From Artocarpus heterophyllus (Eukaryota > Streptophyta > Magnoliopsida > Rosales > Moraceae): DNA of 64,000 bases. The stretch is taken from the NCBI GenBank assembly GCA_025403435.1, contig JAJQZP010000042.1, positions 713,302-777,301 on the forward strand, read 5' to 3'. The notes below the pieces were generated by a model. It was not told where the DNA came from and did not search any database. It saw nothing but the letters and a program-made list of their open reading frames with translations. Every line of letters begins with the position of its first letter. The stretch's first letter is position 1. Shown here piece after piece: positions 44,181-57,400 of this stretch. The position numbers and the translations under genes were made by a program.

Positions 44181-46060
44181 TGTTGGAAAACAGTACGCAG
44201 CAGAATTTTAAGAACTTGAAATCTAAGTATTTTTCAAAACAAAAGTTTGACATGCTAAATACATAAATTAATAACAGATCTTACTAATCTCTTTTGTGAA
44301 CCAAAAAACAACAGCAATCTGTGAAGAGAAAAATGTCCTAGAAGAGAGCCTTGGCCAACTGGTCTTCTTTGCTATTCTCTATTCATAATCGAAATATGGG
44401 TGGTCACACTTCATATAGCTTTTTCTCCATAACTCTTCTTCCAACCACTTGAAAAAACCGAAAGCTAAGGTTCTTGATATTGAACAATAACCTTCAGGGA
44501 GTTTCAGAGTTTCTCTTACTAGAATACTCATTCTATGCTTTTTAAATAATCTAAATAACAAAGAAAACTCACCCCTATTTATAGTGGTCAAATTTAGGGT
44601 CAAACCTTGTTAGATTAGGCCTCAAAATTCGACTCTGGATCAACTTCTAATGAAAAATGCGTCAAAAATGCGTATACAAATTATTACACAATTAGCAAGC
44701 TGATTTGGGAGATTGGCTTGCCGAACTTACTCCATCAGCCTACCGAAGTTTCCCAATAGCTTGCCAAACTTACGATAATCTAAATCCTTTGAATAACTTA
44801 TTTTTCACCCGTGAATCTTAGATAGAGCCTTAATTTTAATTCAAACAACCCAATAAAGAAGTTATTTAATATAAACAGTCATATACAGATAATCCCATAG
44901 AAAAAAATATTATCCAAATAGTTCAATATGTTTATTTTGAATTAATTTACAAAATTAATTCAACCGATAAACTAACATGAATTATTAAATCCATTCTTAT
45001 CGAATTTCAGCAAATCTAATAATTTAACATAAGTCACTAATATGTAGGAAAAATATGTTGTATCGTTATAGGATTTATTATGAGCTAGTAAAAGGGATCC
45101 AATGGACATATATAGATCAAGCTCCTATAATTATAAAATATAATATCTAGATACATATTTTATAATTATCAACTTTAACACTACTTCACTAAAAGCTTAG
45201 AGCTGTACTCTCGAAATATATAAAATTACGAAGCTTCAATAATCTAATCATCTATTATATATCATAATAAGTCACATCCTCATAGGATATTCATAATTGG
45301 CTTAAGAATAAATTCCGTTTTACCTTTTCAATTTTTTTTTATCTTACATTCTATTATCACACCATTGAAATACTTACTATCTATAAATAGCATACCATTC
45401 GGTTACACCTACGTATCCAAATAGTTAAGCGTTATTGTCTTCCAATTACAGAATAATGCTTATAAGAGTTTACGTAAATCAAAAGTCATGTTTCTAACGT
45501 ACCGATATGCGTATCATTATTAAGTCAGGATGCCATTCGTTGGTACATCAAAAGACATAAGTCAAGAATATGAGCTGATTATTCATTTCAGGATTAAGAC
45601 ACAACACATATGATTGTCTAAGTGATTTGATTTGCACAAACGGAATTATTAATCTAAATCAATTCAACTTTTATATCTCAATCTAATACATCATCACTTA
45701 TGACAATGCACCAATATTTCTACTGGTAGAGTCCCACTCCAATGACTAAGATAAGCCATCTCCTGTTAGGGATGTAGACAACATAACAATCTTAGCATGA
45801 ATAAAGTGCCCAACTTTATTCCCTCGATTGCAGATCTTATCATTTAGACTATCACCTTCAAGATTCATGTCTTTTACATAATCTGTCCATCATATGCATG
45901 ATTCTTAAAGGTTTAGACTGATAGTTTCTAACTTTTATTTGCTTATCATACATTCAACAGAAATGAACATAAAGAGGATAACATTTGGTATATGAATAAT
46001 AACATTGTAATACTAAAGAGGACAACATTTGGTATATAAATAATAACATGGTAATACTGT
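44181..46060 (-). repeat. Inverted copy of the copia C LTR
   Basis: Reverse complement of 38407-40436, diverged but colinear: GCTATTCTCTATTC versus GAATAGCAAAGAAG-side sequence, CCCTATTTATAG near the TATA region, GAGCTTGATCTATATATGTC versus GAACTATATAGGTCC, and TCATACATTCAACAG versus TGTTGAATGTATG. The low-coordinate end is TGTTGGAAAA at 44181. The far end fades near 46060 after a 44-bp tandem duplication. No primer-binding site follows it, so it may be a solo LTR or half of a rearranged element. Confidence 0.8.
45970..46057 (+). repeat. 44-bp tandem duplication in the inverted LTR
   Basis: Two adjacent 44-bp units, each with TAAAGAGGAYAACATTTGGT and ending GTAATAC. The plus-strand LTR has only one copy of this segment. 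Confidence 0.85.
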
Positions 46061-46065
46061 ATTAC

Positions 46066-46825
46066 CATGGAAAATCTATTAACAACTTCGTTGGGTGTTA
46101 CTGGCATCGACAAGAATGCTGGTGGCCGAGAAATACTTGTGATGTCGCCAGACATCACCGGCACCGATGTCATTACGGATAGCTGATAAACATTATATTC
46201 ACACGAAAATATTATATATACTAACCAACCAACCAAACAAACAAAACAAAATCTCAAAAAATACACCAGAAAGGAAAATCATATCACAAACAAATTATCA
46301 CACAAAGAATACAAAATCAATAAAAATTTTTCTATAACTAGATCATAAAAGATAATCAGATCACAAAATCTTCATTCTCTAAAGAACAACAAACACATTA
46401 TTGATTAAAAAATCTAAACAAAGTTCAATTAAAAAAAATCTAAACAACACAAATCAAAAAGCTTAGATCTGAATCACATGGAAACTTGAACTCTATTATA
46501 GTTCTTCATCTCCTATTGAACCAGTCTTTTTCTCCTACTACATCGATGAATGCAAAAAGAACTCTAGAGGTTTGTCAACAAGTTTTGGTGGAGGCGTTGG
46601 TGGAGAAAGGACAAATCAAATCCGACAATAGTGGAGCAACTGGTGGCCAAAGTGACGAAGATCTGGATTGTCTTCGATAAAGCCGATGAACTCGGATCCT
46701 CTTCGACAACACCTACGACACTGTCTTTTTCTCTCGATGAGGAGATCGTAAGCTCTAATCTGTGTCGCTAGTGTGTGAGAAGTGCAGCTCGAATCTCTCC
46801 GTTGCGAACTTCGTGGAGGTCCAAG
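46066..46825. other. Intergenic, with GC-richer island at 46460-46820
   Basis: No domain recognised. Short overlapping frames on both strands (64-106 codons) are typical of the composition and of the CG-rich, TCTTCGA-rich wording also seen at 35830-36200. Confidence 0.45.
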
Positions 46826-47366
46826 GGGTTGTTTGTTTGGAGTACTTTTGGCACTCAATGGATATAATTTGGATTCGAATATCAAGAATCCTTTAGGTAC
46901 ATGTTTGTTTCTCCCAAAACCCAAATTCTTTGAGTATCAAGAATCCAAGTTTTCAAAGTTCTGCTCCCCTTAAACTTTTGATACTCGGATATATTTGCAA
47001 CAGTAAAAACTAAAATTTCTCTCTTATATTTGAGGGAAAAAAACATAATTTCTTCATTTGATATCCAATTGAGATGATTCTTTTTTCATTATGTTCCTAG
47101 TGAAGAGAGGAATAAATTAAGATCCATATTGTATATTTTTTAGGACCATTAACATTCAGATTTTATTAGATTTGTTAATAAAACAAAAATTATTTTCACT
47201 ACCTCTCTAAACACAAATTTCAATTATATTCCATACTCAGATAAAACTTAAATGCACATCCAGACTCTAATTCGGATAACAATTCAAATCATTAACTCAA
47301 ATCCTAATTCAAATCATACTAACTTAAATCAAATCACTAATTCGAATCCATTTACTAAACAGACCC
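46826..47366. mobile_element. Candidate Harbinger/Tourist-like MITE
   Basis: The left end is GGGTTGTTTGTTTGGAGTA. The right end, reverse-complemented, is GGGTCTGTTTAGTAAATGG, an imperfect terminal inverted repeat. AAG directly flanks both ends (46823-46825, 47367-47369), a 3-bp duplication as in PIF/Harbinger, although TAA is usual. AT-rich and non-coding, with ATTCGAATATCAAGAATCC-type repeats. Confidence 0.5.
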
Positions 47367-47369
47367 AAG

Positions 47370-48480
47370 TGATTTCGTCTTGTCGAATGGAAAATGAAGA
47401 ACAACATATTAGGAGAAAGAATAGAGAGAGGGGGAAGAGAAAAGTGATTCTAGAAGAGTGAGAAAGTGGAGAGAGAATCGAAAGAGAGAGGAAGATAGGA
47501 AAAAAAGATAAAGAAAAAAAATAGATATATGGTCGAGGGGTATTTTTGGGCTTTTAGTTGTTTTAGAATCTTGTATTGTTTAAATATGCTATTTATTTCT
47601 TTTTTCAAAACCTCTGACATTATTTTCTATTAGTTTTTGAAATTCTAACATTTTGTATGATTTCTCTTAATTAAATACACTACAAAATTATGTTGACATT
47701 TTGAATTTTTCTTTTAATATTTAAGCATCAATCGATTGAATAATTATGAAAATTAAAGATTTTTAAAATAAAGTCAAAAGACTCTCTAATTCCTATATAT
47801 AAAAATGACAAATAATACTAAATCAAATAAGGTGGATTTTATCCTAAAGAGCTGTCAACTTATCTTGAGTTACAAATTTTAATATTAAAGTATAACCTTA
47901 ACATGTGTGATCAAGTTCGATAAACGTATATGAAAAAAGATCATGGTTAGTTTTGGGATCATAATTTTCTATTAGTACAATTTCAAAAACAATAAAAAAA
48001 TCAGCTCAATTTAGTCTCCTAACAAAAATTTATGACTTTGTGACCGCGGATGAGTGGTGGCGTGAAAAAAGTTGAGACCTCATAAATACTTTTTTTTTTA
48101 AATAATTGGTTAAGAAATGAGGCGAAATTAATAGTCATATGAGAATTTAGACCCTAGTTCGATCACATGGAGCCATTTTCGAAGGTGACAAAAAAAAAAA
48201 AAAGAAAGAAAATTCGAGGGAGGTAATCCAACCTATTGTTTTCCTTTAAACTTTGCGGACAGGAAAATTGAATACAAAGGAAGGGAAAAAATAAATAAAT
48301 AAAAGGAGCATTTTCTTTTCACATTTGGCCCACTATTATTTATATTTACAGATTAGAAAATACAAGGATAGTGAAAATCCATAAAACCATGGAGCCTTAT
48401 CGCCACTATTTTTGTCAGGCAGAGAAGCAGCCACACACGCCCAATTCCCTCCTCTTCTCTTGATGGCCTAACGTCAAAAC
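47370..48480. other. Upstream intergenic region of the IF-2 gene
   Basis: A GA-rich stretch (47400-47520) is followed by AT-rich DNA. No gene seen. The IF-2 promoter is expected at the end of this stretch. Confidence 0.5.
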
Positions 48481-48489
48481 AAAAACAAA

Positions 48490-48645
48490 AACAAAACTCT
48501 CTCTCACTCTCTCTCTCTTGTTTCTCTCTCTAACGTTAGTCGTTACAAACCCATTATATTATCCCCAATCTCACAACCACACACGGTCTTTCGCATTTCC
48601 TTTTCACTCTCTCAAATTCCAATCTTTGCTGAGACTGGAGAGGTA
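48490..48645 (+). promoter_or_regulatory. Pyrimidine-rich 5' leader and 5'-UTR intron donor of IF-2
   Basis: CTCTCTCTCACTCTCTCTCT (48497 on) is a typical plant Y-patch/leader. GAGAG|GTAAGC at about 48642 is a good splice donor, so a 5'-UTR intron up to shortly before the ATG at 48859 is likely. No certain TATA box. Confidence 0.55.
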
Positions 48646-48858
48646 AGCAACAATTATATTAATTTCCTCTCCTTTCCTCTGATTATTTTCTGGGGCAATT
48701 CAAATATTACTGCTTTTCTTCGATTCCTGTTTCTGAATTTTGCTTTACTATTCAATTCCACATGTGGGAATTGTAGAGAGAGAGATATGTATCTATAGAG
48801 GAAAAAAAACAGAATATGTTTTCGTCAATTTAGAAGATACAGTTTTGGTTTGTGTTCC

Positions 48859-51414
48859 ATGCTAGTATTAGGAGGAAGCATAGTGCAAGGAGCAACGGCT
48901 TCCATGGCTTCCCTTGTGAGTTTGGGAAGTGTTATGGTAGTGGGTGTGGGTCCCTGTGAAACCTCTTGTCGTTCGCTTGTTAGGAGAGTTGCTTTGTCTA
49001 GAAGAACCTCTTTTAGGCCCCACAACAAGAGATTGCATTGTGTCTCTGTGTCTGTCTGTAAATATTCCGTCACAACAACAGATTTCGTCGCCTCCGACCA
49101 AGGCAATGCTAATTCCGTTTCTCTTGATTCCACGACCACCACTTTTAATAACAATAGATCAAGTAGTGATTCTACTAATGGCCAAGCTGGTTTTATACTT
49201 AAGCCGCCTCAGAAGCCGGTTTTGAAGCCCTTGAGCTCAAAGGATGAATCCCTTTTAGGCATGAGCTCGGCAGGTTGGGACTCATCAGGAATTAGTGGGG
49301 ATTCCGATGATGAGGAGGAGAGGAATAAGGTGATCAAGTCACTCGGCGAGGTTTGGAAAAGGCTGAAAAGCTTGAGACTTCAACATCAGGTGAATTGGGT
49401 AGTATTAGAGATAGTAGGTCTTTAAATAAACCAGCAACTTCTACATCAAATAGTAATTCTAGAAATGCTGAGCGTTTGAATTCAACAACAAACCAGAAAG
49501 CTAAAACGTTGAAGAGTGTATGGCGGAAAGGGGACAGTGTTGCTGTTCGGAAAGTTGTAAAGGAATCATCCAATTCTAAGCCTGATAAAAGTGTTGATAG
49601 AGAAGAACCTAAGTCTCAAACTTCTGCTTCGTTAAGACCTCCTCAGCCACCATTCAGAAGACAACCAAAGTTACAAGCAGAACCTTCTGTAGCTTTGCCC
49701 CCAACCTTGAAGAAACCTGTCATCTTGAAGGATGTTGGGGCTGCTCCAAAGTCACAAGGGACTGATGAATCAGTGAGAACAAAAGAACGGAAGCCTATTT
49801 TGATTGACAAATTCGCCTCCAAGAAACCAGTGGTGGATCCTCTAATTGCTAAAGCTGTTTTAGCTCCTACAAAACCGGCAAAGAGCCCTCCACCTGGAAA
49901 ATTCAAAGATGAGTATCGGAAGAAAAATGTTCCAGCAGGAGGATTGCGGAGACGAATGGTTGATGATGTTGAGATTCCCGATGAGGATTCGTCGGAACTT
50001 GATATTTCGATTCCTGGGGCAGCTAGGAAAGGGAGGAAGTGGAGTAAAGCGAGCAGAAAGGCAGCTCGACTCCAGGCTGCCAAGAGGCTGCTCCTGTCAA
50101 AGTAGAAATTCTAGAGGTTGGTGAAAAGGGTATGCTGATTGAGGAGTTGGCTTACAATCTGGCTATCAGTGAAGGTGAAATTCTCGGGTATTTGTACTCG
50201 AAGGGAATTAAGCCTGACGGGGTTCAAACTCTGGACAGAGATATTGTAAAGATGGTTTGCAAAGAGTACAATGTGGAAGTCATAGAGGCTGACCCCGTAA
50301 AAGTGGAAGAAATGGCAAGAAAGAAGGAATTTCTTGATGAAGATGACTTGGACAAGCTTGAAGCCCGGCCTCCTGTGCTAACAATTATGGGTCATGTGGA
50401 TCATGGCAAGGTAAGTGGTAATCAATCATCAATATTACTACTTTATTTAGACACTTTCATAAGTCAATTCCTTTCTTGCCTTTTTTTTCTTTTCCTCTTT
50501 TGGGTATTGTATTTGTAGATTTGATAGCCAAGTATTGATAGCATGTTTCTGGTTTTACTTCTTGGCAGACAACCCTTTTGGATTGCATCCGGAAGAGCAG
50601 GGTAAATTTTGCAGCTTAATCATTTTTTTTTTTTTGCTTCAACTCTTTTTGCAATCATTCTTGTGGTTTAAGGATGTTTAAGAACAAAATGCCTTTTTTC
50701 CCCCTCTATCTCTTGCTTGGTTGCCAGCAATGTAAGGGTATAGTAGTATCTGAGCTATGTAAAAATATTGATGCTAGCATCCATGCGTATAATAATTCAG
50801 CTTATGGTTGAGTGGTCAATATTTACAGGTAGCTTCCTCAGAAGCAGGCGGAATTACACAAGGAATTGGAGCATATAAGGTGCTGGTACCTATTGATGGC
50901 AAGTTGCAACCATGCGTTTTCCTTGATACTCCTGGTCACGAGGTACAGACAGCACCCAACAATTGCTTTAAACTCTGGTTAAGCATCTTACAAGCGTTTT
51001 GTGAAGTATTAATTTTCATGCGCTTTTGTTGACTTTAGATGATATATAAAATGTCTGCTTGTGTAGGCGTTTGGAGCAATGAGAGCTCGTGGTGCAAGGG
51101 TGACTGACATTGCTATCATTGTAGTGGCTGCCGATGACGGAATTCGCCCTCAAACGAATGAGGCCATAGCTCATGCCAAAGCAGCAGGGGTACCAGTAGT
51201 CATAGCCATAAACAAGGTATTTGACCGTAGTGGGAGTGACTTTCCTCTTAGTAGACAGAAAATAAAGAGAGAAAAAGATTATTGTTAGGTTATGTTAGTT
51301 TCATCTGACTGATTTTACCCATCATTCTTTTGTTGCTAGAGGAGAACATGATGTTTTCTTCTTTATTTTATTTTTGATTGCTTCTTCTTTTTGACAATAT
51401 GTGTTTCTTATTTA

Positions 51415-51452
<38 letters not shown>

Positions 51453-54400
51453 ATTTGGATGTGCATTTTTATGCTTTGCTTGCTTGTGGCACCAAGATTC
51501 ATTTCCATAAGTTAGGACTCTCTTTCTATTGGATCAGATAGATAGAGAGGGAGCTAATCCAGAACGAGTCATGCAAGAACTTTCTTCGATTGGTCTAATG
51601 CCGGAAGACTGGGGCGGTGACATTCCGATGGTCCAGGTTATTGTTTCTTGCAGCATTTTGATGCCTTCTTTTTTTCTCCCTTAAAGGTTCTCCCTTAAAG
51701 GGAAGAAAGAAAAGAAACATTCTGTAACCTTTCTGACTGCTTTATATTCTTCAACGCCTGCTCACAGATCAGTGCTCTTAAAGGAGAAAATGTTAGTGAG
51801 CTCTTGGAAACTGTTGTGCTTGTTGCAGAGGTTGGTTGAATCTCTTCGATGCTAATTAATCAGCTTTGACATGCTTCTTATAGTTTGTTCCCATTGCTCT
51901 TTTTCTTTTGTATTTCCTAAAAATGTATTTGTTCAGCTGATCACTTTCATCAATAAAGTTCCCCAGTGTGTTTTGTAATTCAATTTTTTTTCCTAATTTG
52001 CGCAAACTTAATGAGTGAAACAAGTTTCTATTTTTTCCCTGCCGCTAAAACGTTCTTTTGACAACCTCTCTTATCCTGTTGGGCATTTATGGAATTACTT
52101 GAACCTTAAATGCTACATCTCAAGTGATTTACCTTGCTGTATTTTTTACTTTTTTGTAATTTCTTTTTCATAATTACTTATACTAAATGTTTGCTAACCT
52201 GCATTTATATTCTAACAGCTTCCTTATTTTGTTTTAGTTGCAAGAGTTGAAGGCTAATCCTCATAGAAGTGCAAAGGGCACAGTCATTGAGGCAGGTCTT
52301 CATATATCAAAAGGACCGGTAGCTACGCTAATTGTGCAAAATGGAACCCTCAAAGAGGGGATATTGTAGTTTGTGGAGAAGCCTTTGGCAAGGTCCGTGT
52401 TTAGGAAATTTCATGTACTAATTCCCTTAATTTGCCCTTTTTTATTGTCCTAAATACAATTCGGTGATTGATGCCCATTCTCAGGTGCGGGCGTTATTTG
52501 ATGACGATGGAAATCGTGTTAATGAAGCTGGACCATCCATTCCTGTTCAGGTTTTCTACCCTTTTGTCTTTCTTTCTTTTCTTTTTCTTCCCTGTGTCTT
52601 GGTACCATATCATCTTTTATCTTCATTGAAGAAAGGAATAATTCTCTCTCATTTTTTATGAATAATTTTGTACAATATTTATGGGAAAAGAAAGAGATAA
52701 TTTCTTCCTAAAATCAGGAGGACGTTCCTGAAAATACTTTGCTAACAAAAAGGAAAAAAAAATAATTGCCAACGAACGAGGAATTACATAATCAGAATCC
52801 CTTTATTGTGGTACCTAATTTATAGCTTTGACTTTTTATTATTAAAAACAAGAAATCAGGAAAAAAGAACCAAGAAATCAGGAATTCCACACTCTCCCTC
52901 AAGCTAGGCTGTAAATGTTGATTAGACCTAGCTTGGACTTGAACTTTTCAAACGTTTTCCTAGGGACTGCCTTGGTGAGAATATCTGCTTTCTGTTGACC
53001 TGTTGAGATGTGGAGTAAAGAAATTATCCCTGATTCTATTTTCTCCTTGACAAAATGCCGATCAATCTCTACATGTTTTGTTCTGTCATGGTGAACCGGA
53101 TTCTTTGCTATGCTTATGGCAGATGATTGTCACAATACATCTTCATGGGTTCTGTAATAAGAATACTGAGTTCTTGAAGAACCCTATGCAACCATATTCC
53201 TTCACAGATACCTAGTGCCAAAGCTTTGAACTCTGCTTCTGCGCTACTTCAAGACACAACAGATTGCCTTTTGCTACGCCACGTGACTAGATTTCCCCAG
53301 ACATAGGTGCAGTATCCTGAAGTTGATCGCGGTCAGTCACAGATCCAGCCCAATCTGCATTAGTGAATATTTTTACTTCTCTACTAGAAGTCTTTTTGAA
53401 GAAAAGTCCTTCGCCAGGAGTCATCTTTGATACCTTAGAATTCTGAAAACAGCCTCCAAGTGTTCTTCAGTTGGGTTAATTCATAAATTGACTCACCACA
53501 CTGACAGCAAAATTGATATATGGTCTAGTGTGGGAGAGATAAATGAGTTTCCCAACTAACCTTTGGTATCTTCCCTTGTCCAGGGGTGCACTATTATTTC
53601 TTGCTTCGAGTTTCACAGATGGTCCCATGGGAGTGTCAGTAGGTTTACATCCAAGCATTCTTGTTTCCTTTAAGAGGTCAAGCATGTACTTTCGTTGAGA
53701 GACTATGATGCCTCTTTTTTATCGTGCTACTTCCATCCCAAGAAAATACTTGAGATTGCCTAGGTTTTTGATCTCAAATTCTTTAGCTAAGAATCCCTTT
53801 AGCTTGAGTATTTCTTCTTCATGGTCTTCTGTCAATATAATATCATCCACATAGACTATAAGTATTGCTTTTCTTCCTGTGGATGATTGCTTGGTGAACA
53901 TGGTGTGATCTGCCTGGCATTGAGAGTACCCAAATCCTTTTATGGCCTTTGTGATCCCGTCGAACCAGGCTCTTGGTGATTGTTTGAGGCCATACAATGA
54001 TTTCTTAAGCTTACAGACCTTGTTTGTAGTAATTTGTGTAACAATCCCAGGGGGAATTTCCATGTACACCTCTTCCGCAAGATCTCCATTAAGGAATGCA
54101 TTCTTTACATCTAGTTGGTATAGTGGCTGGTCTAGGTTAGTAGCTAATGACAACAATATGCAGACTGTATTGAGTTTGGCAACAGGAGCAAAGTTTCCTG
54201 GTAGTCGATTCCATAGGACTGAGTGAACCCTTTGGCCACCAATCGGCTTTGAATCTGTTCACAGTGCCATCTGCATTGTGCTTGATAGTAAAGATCCACT
54301 CGCACCCAACCGGAGATTTTCCAGTTGGCAGATCGTTAATTTCCCAAGTTCCATTCTGCTCCAATGCTCGAATTTCTTTCAAAACAGTTGCTTTCCATTC

Positions 54401-57400
54401 TGGTACTTTCAGCGCCTCATGTATAGAGCTTGGTACTTGAACTTTGTCAAGGCTGCTAACAAATGCCAGATAACCAGGTGATAGCCGATTATAAGACGCA
54501 AAATTGTAAATGGGATGAGAAGTGCATGACCTCACTCCTTTCCCCAAGGCAATTGGCAAGTGAAGATCATCATTAGATACTTTAGTAGAGACAAATTCAA
54601 AACTTGTGTCACTTGGTGAACTTTCATGAGATTCTGGAAGTGGATTGGATTCATGATCATGCTCAGGTGGCCGCTATTCTCTTCTTTCTTCGAGTTTTGT
54701 TTCTCCTAGTATAGACACATAACTCACCAGGATCTACAGAATGTGTAGGATTGGTTTGCTGAGGAGTTTGAGGTTCAGTTTGAGGTTCTAGACATGGGAC
54801 TTCAGTTGGGATAACCGGATTTGATTGAGAGATCTCGGTTGAAGATATGAGAGGATTAATGGATGGAGATGACCCAAATGGAGGATTAATGAATGGAGAT
54901 GACCCAGGCCCAGATGGAGGATTGATGGATAGAGATGACCCAGATGTATCAATGTCCCAAAGTTGGTATTCTTGTGTAAAATTCTCCCCCTTAATATCCA
55001 TTTTGGGGTAGTTAGGCTGCTGTTCGAAAAGGAGACATCCATGGAATTGGAGAATTTTCTTGTAATGGGTGAGTAACATTTGTATCCCTTTGGTTTACAA
55101 AATACCCAATGAAAACACGTTTGAGAGCCTTTGGATCGAGTTTACTACGATGTTGAGGATGTATATGGACAAATGCAGTACATCCAAAGATTTTAAAGGG
55201 AATGGAGGACAGGACTCGAGTAGTTTGGATATAACTGAAGAAGGACTTGGTAGGGTATTTGGAAGTTTAGATCTCGTGAGATAGGTAGTAGCTAGCGCAG
55301 CCTCTCCCTAAAAATGTTTAGGAACATGAGGGATCGAGCAACATCTGAGAGGTGACGGTTTTTTCTTTCAGCTACCCCATTTTGTTGAGGTGTATCAACA
55401 CGAGAACTTCAGTGAATAATACATTGATTTGTTAGATAATCACCTAGGATATGATCAAAATACTCTCTCGCATTATCTGTTTTCAACACTTGGATTTTTG
55501 CTTGGAATTGTGTTTGGATCATGGTGTTGAAGTTTTTGAAAATTTTACTAGCTTCTGATTTTTCTTTCATAAGAAATATCCAAGTAATCCTAGAGTGATC
55601 ATCTACAAAAGATATGAACCATCTTGTCCAGTAATATTTTTAATTTTAGATGGCCCCCATATGTCACTATGGATCAATGAAAATGGATGAGATGCTTTGT
55701 AAGGTTTGACAGAATAAGAGCTGCGAATGTGTTTAGCAAATTGACATACCTCACATTGAAACATTTTTGGATCTTTTTTATTGAATAATAAAGGAAACAA
55801 CTTTTGAAGTTACAAGAAATTGAGATGACCTAATCGATAGTGTCACAACCAGATTTCACTATCTTTATTGGATTGACCTCAAGGAAACGAGACTCGGATA
55901 AGATTGATTTTTGGATTTAACACTTTTGCTTTGTGAGTTTGTCTTTTAGGAGATCCATCTACTCTGAGAAGATAAAGTCCCATAGCACACCTCAGCATTG
56001 CCAATCGTCCTCCCCGAATCCAAATCCTGAAATTCACACACGTTTGAATAAAATTTAGTAACAAAGTTATGTTCTTGAGTGAGCTTGCTGATTGACAGAA
56101 GATTGCAATCCAATTTTGGAACATGTAGAACTGAATGTAGAGTGAGATCTTTTGAAACACTGATCCGTCGGCAATTTTACAGTAAGATTTTCATGACATG
56201 GACTATAGTGATGAAAGAGATTGACATCTCCAGTCATGTGATCAGATGCTCCTAAGTGTATAATCCATGAATCCATTTTTTCTTTGTTAACAATAAGAGC
56301 ACTTAAGGAATTACCTTTGTGTGCTAAAGACCCAGTTCAATTGCATTACCGGCTGATGCTTGTTGTGACTGTGAAAACATCTTCCGTAGATCCTCAAGCT
56401 GCTCCTTGTTAAAGGGGCTAGATTTGGTTTGTTGTGGTGTTTTCTGTGTTTTCTTCAGATGAGGCATGATTGCCTCTGCTTTCTTTGTTGAATTGTGGTC
56501 TAGAGGGCCTCAAATCCGCTGGTTTGCCATGTACTTCTAGCAAGTGTCTCGGGTATGCCCTAGTTTTCTAACAGCGATCACACATGCTTTGCCGTTCTTT
56601 TCGCCTATTGTTGTTGCTGTAACGTTGTGCTCCTTGAACGGCTAGTGCAGAGTTTTCGATGGTTGGAAAGTGGACGAAGATCCCAGCATCACTTTCTTTC
56701 TACTTTCTTCGCGACGCACCTCAGAGAATGCTTCTTGGATGTTGGGCAATGGTTTGATCCTATTATCCTTCCTGGACCTCATCAAGGTTTTTGTTGAGAC
56801 CCATTAAGAACTTAAACACTCTTGTCCTTTCAACAATCTCCCCATATCTTATGCCATCTTTAGTGCAGTCCCCATTCATACACTTCAAGGCATCCAGTTG
56901 TGCCACTAACGGTGAGAATGTTGAAAATATTGAGTTACCGATAAAATCACCTTGACGAAGGTCATGGAGGGTAGTTTCAATCTCAGAATAATTCTGAGGT
57001 GTTCTCATTGTTGGAGTAGATTTCCCTTGTTGCATCCCATATTTCTTTGACAGTGCTCTAGAGAAGGAAGTTTTCTCCAATTTCATTTGTCATGGAGTTG
57101 ATTAGCCAAGACATGACCCTATTGTTTTCTGATGTCCATTGCTTGAATTTCGGATCTGTGGTTGCTGGAGCAGCAGCTACACAGTGAGAAAATCTTCCTT
57201 CCCCTTTCCGCATGCAACATCATGACGGATTGTGACCATTGGAGGGTAATTGTTACCATTCAACTTGTGTCCTGTGATGGGAAAATGATTGTCTTTTCAT
57301 CCACCATTGGAGCTTGTTGGAGATAATATCTAGGCTGGAGGCTATTTTAGAGGAGGACGTGGTTTGATTTCAGTTGCCATACTGTATTTCATCATGGATT

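Noticed and set aside
48045..48200. Possible SINE (TTGGTTAAG and AGTTCGATC boxes)
   Set aside because: Box match is weak, no tail or target duplication could be seen.
49643..50083. 146-codon minus-strand frame opposite the first IF-2 exon
   Set aside because: It is the shadow of the real plus-strand exon, which encodes conserved IF-2 sequence; no independent motif.
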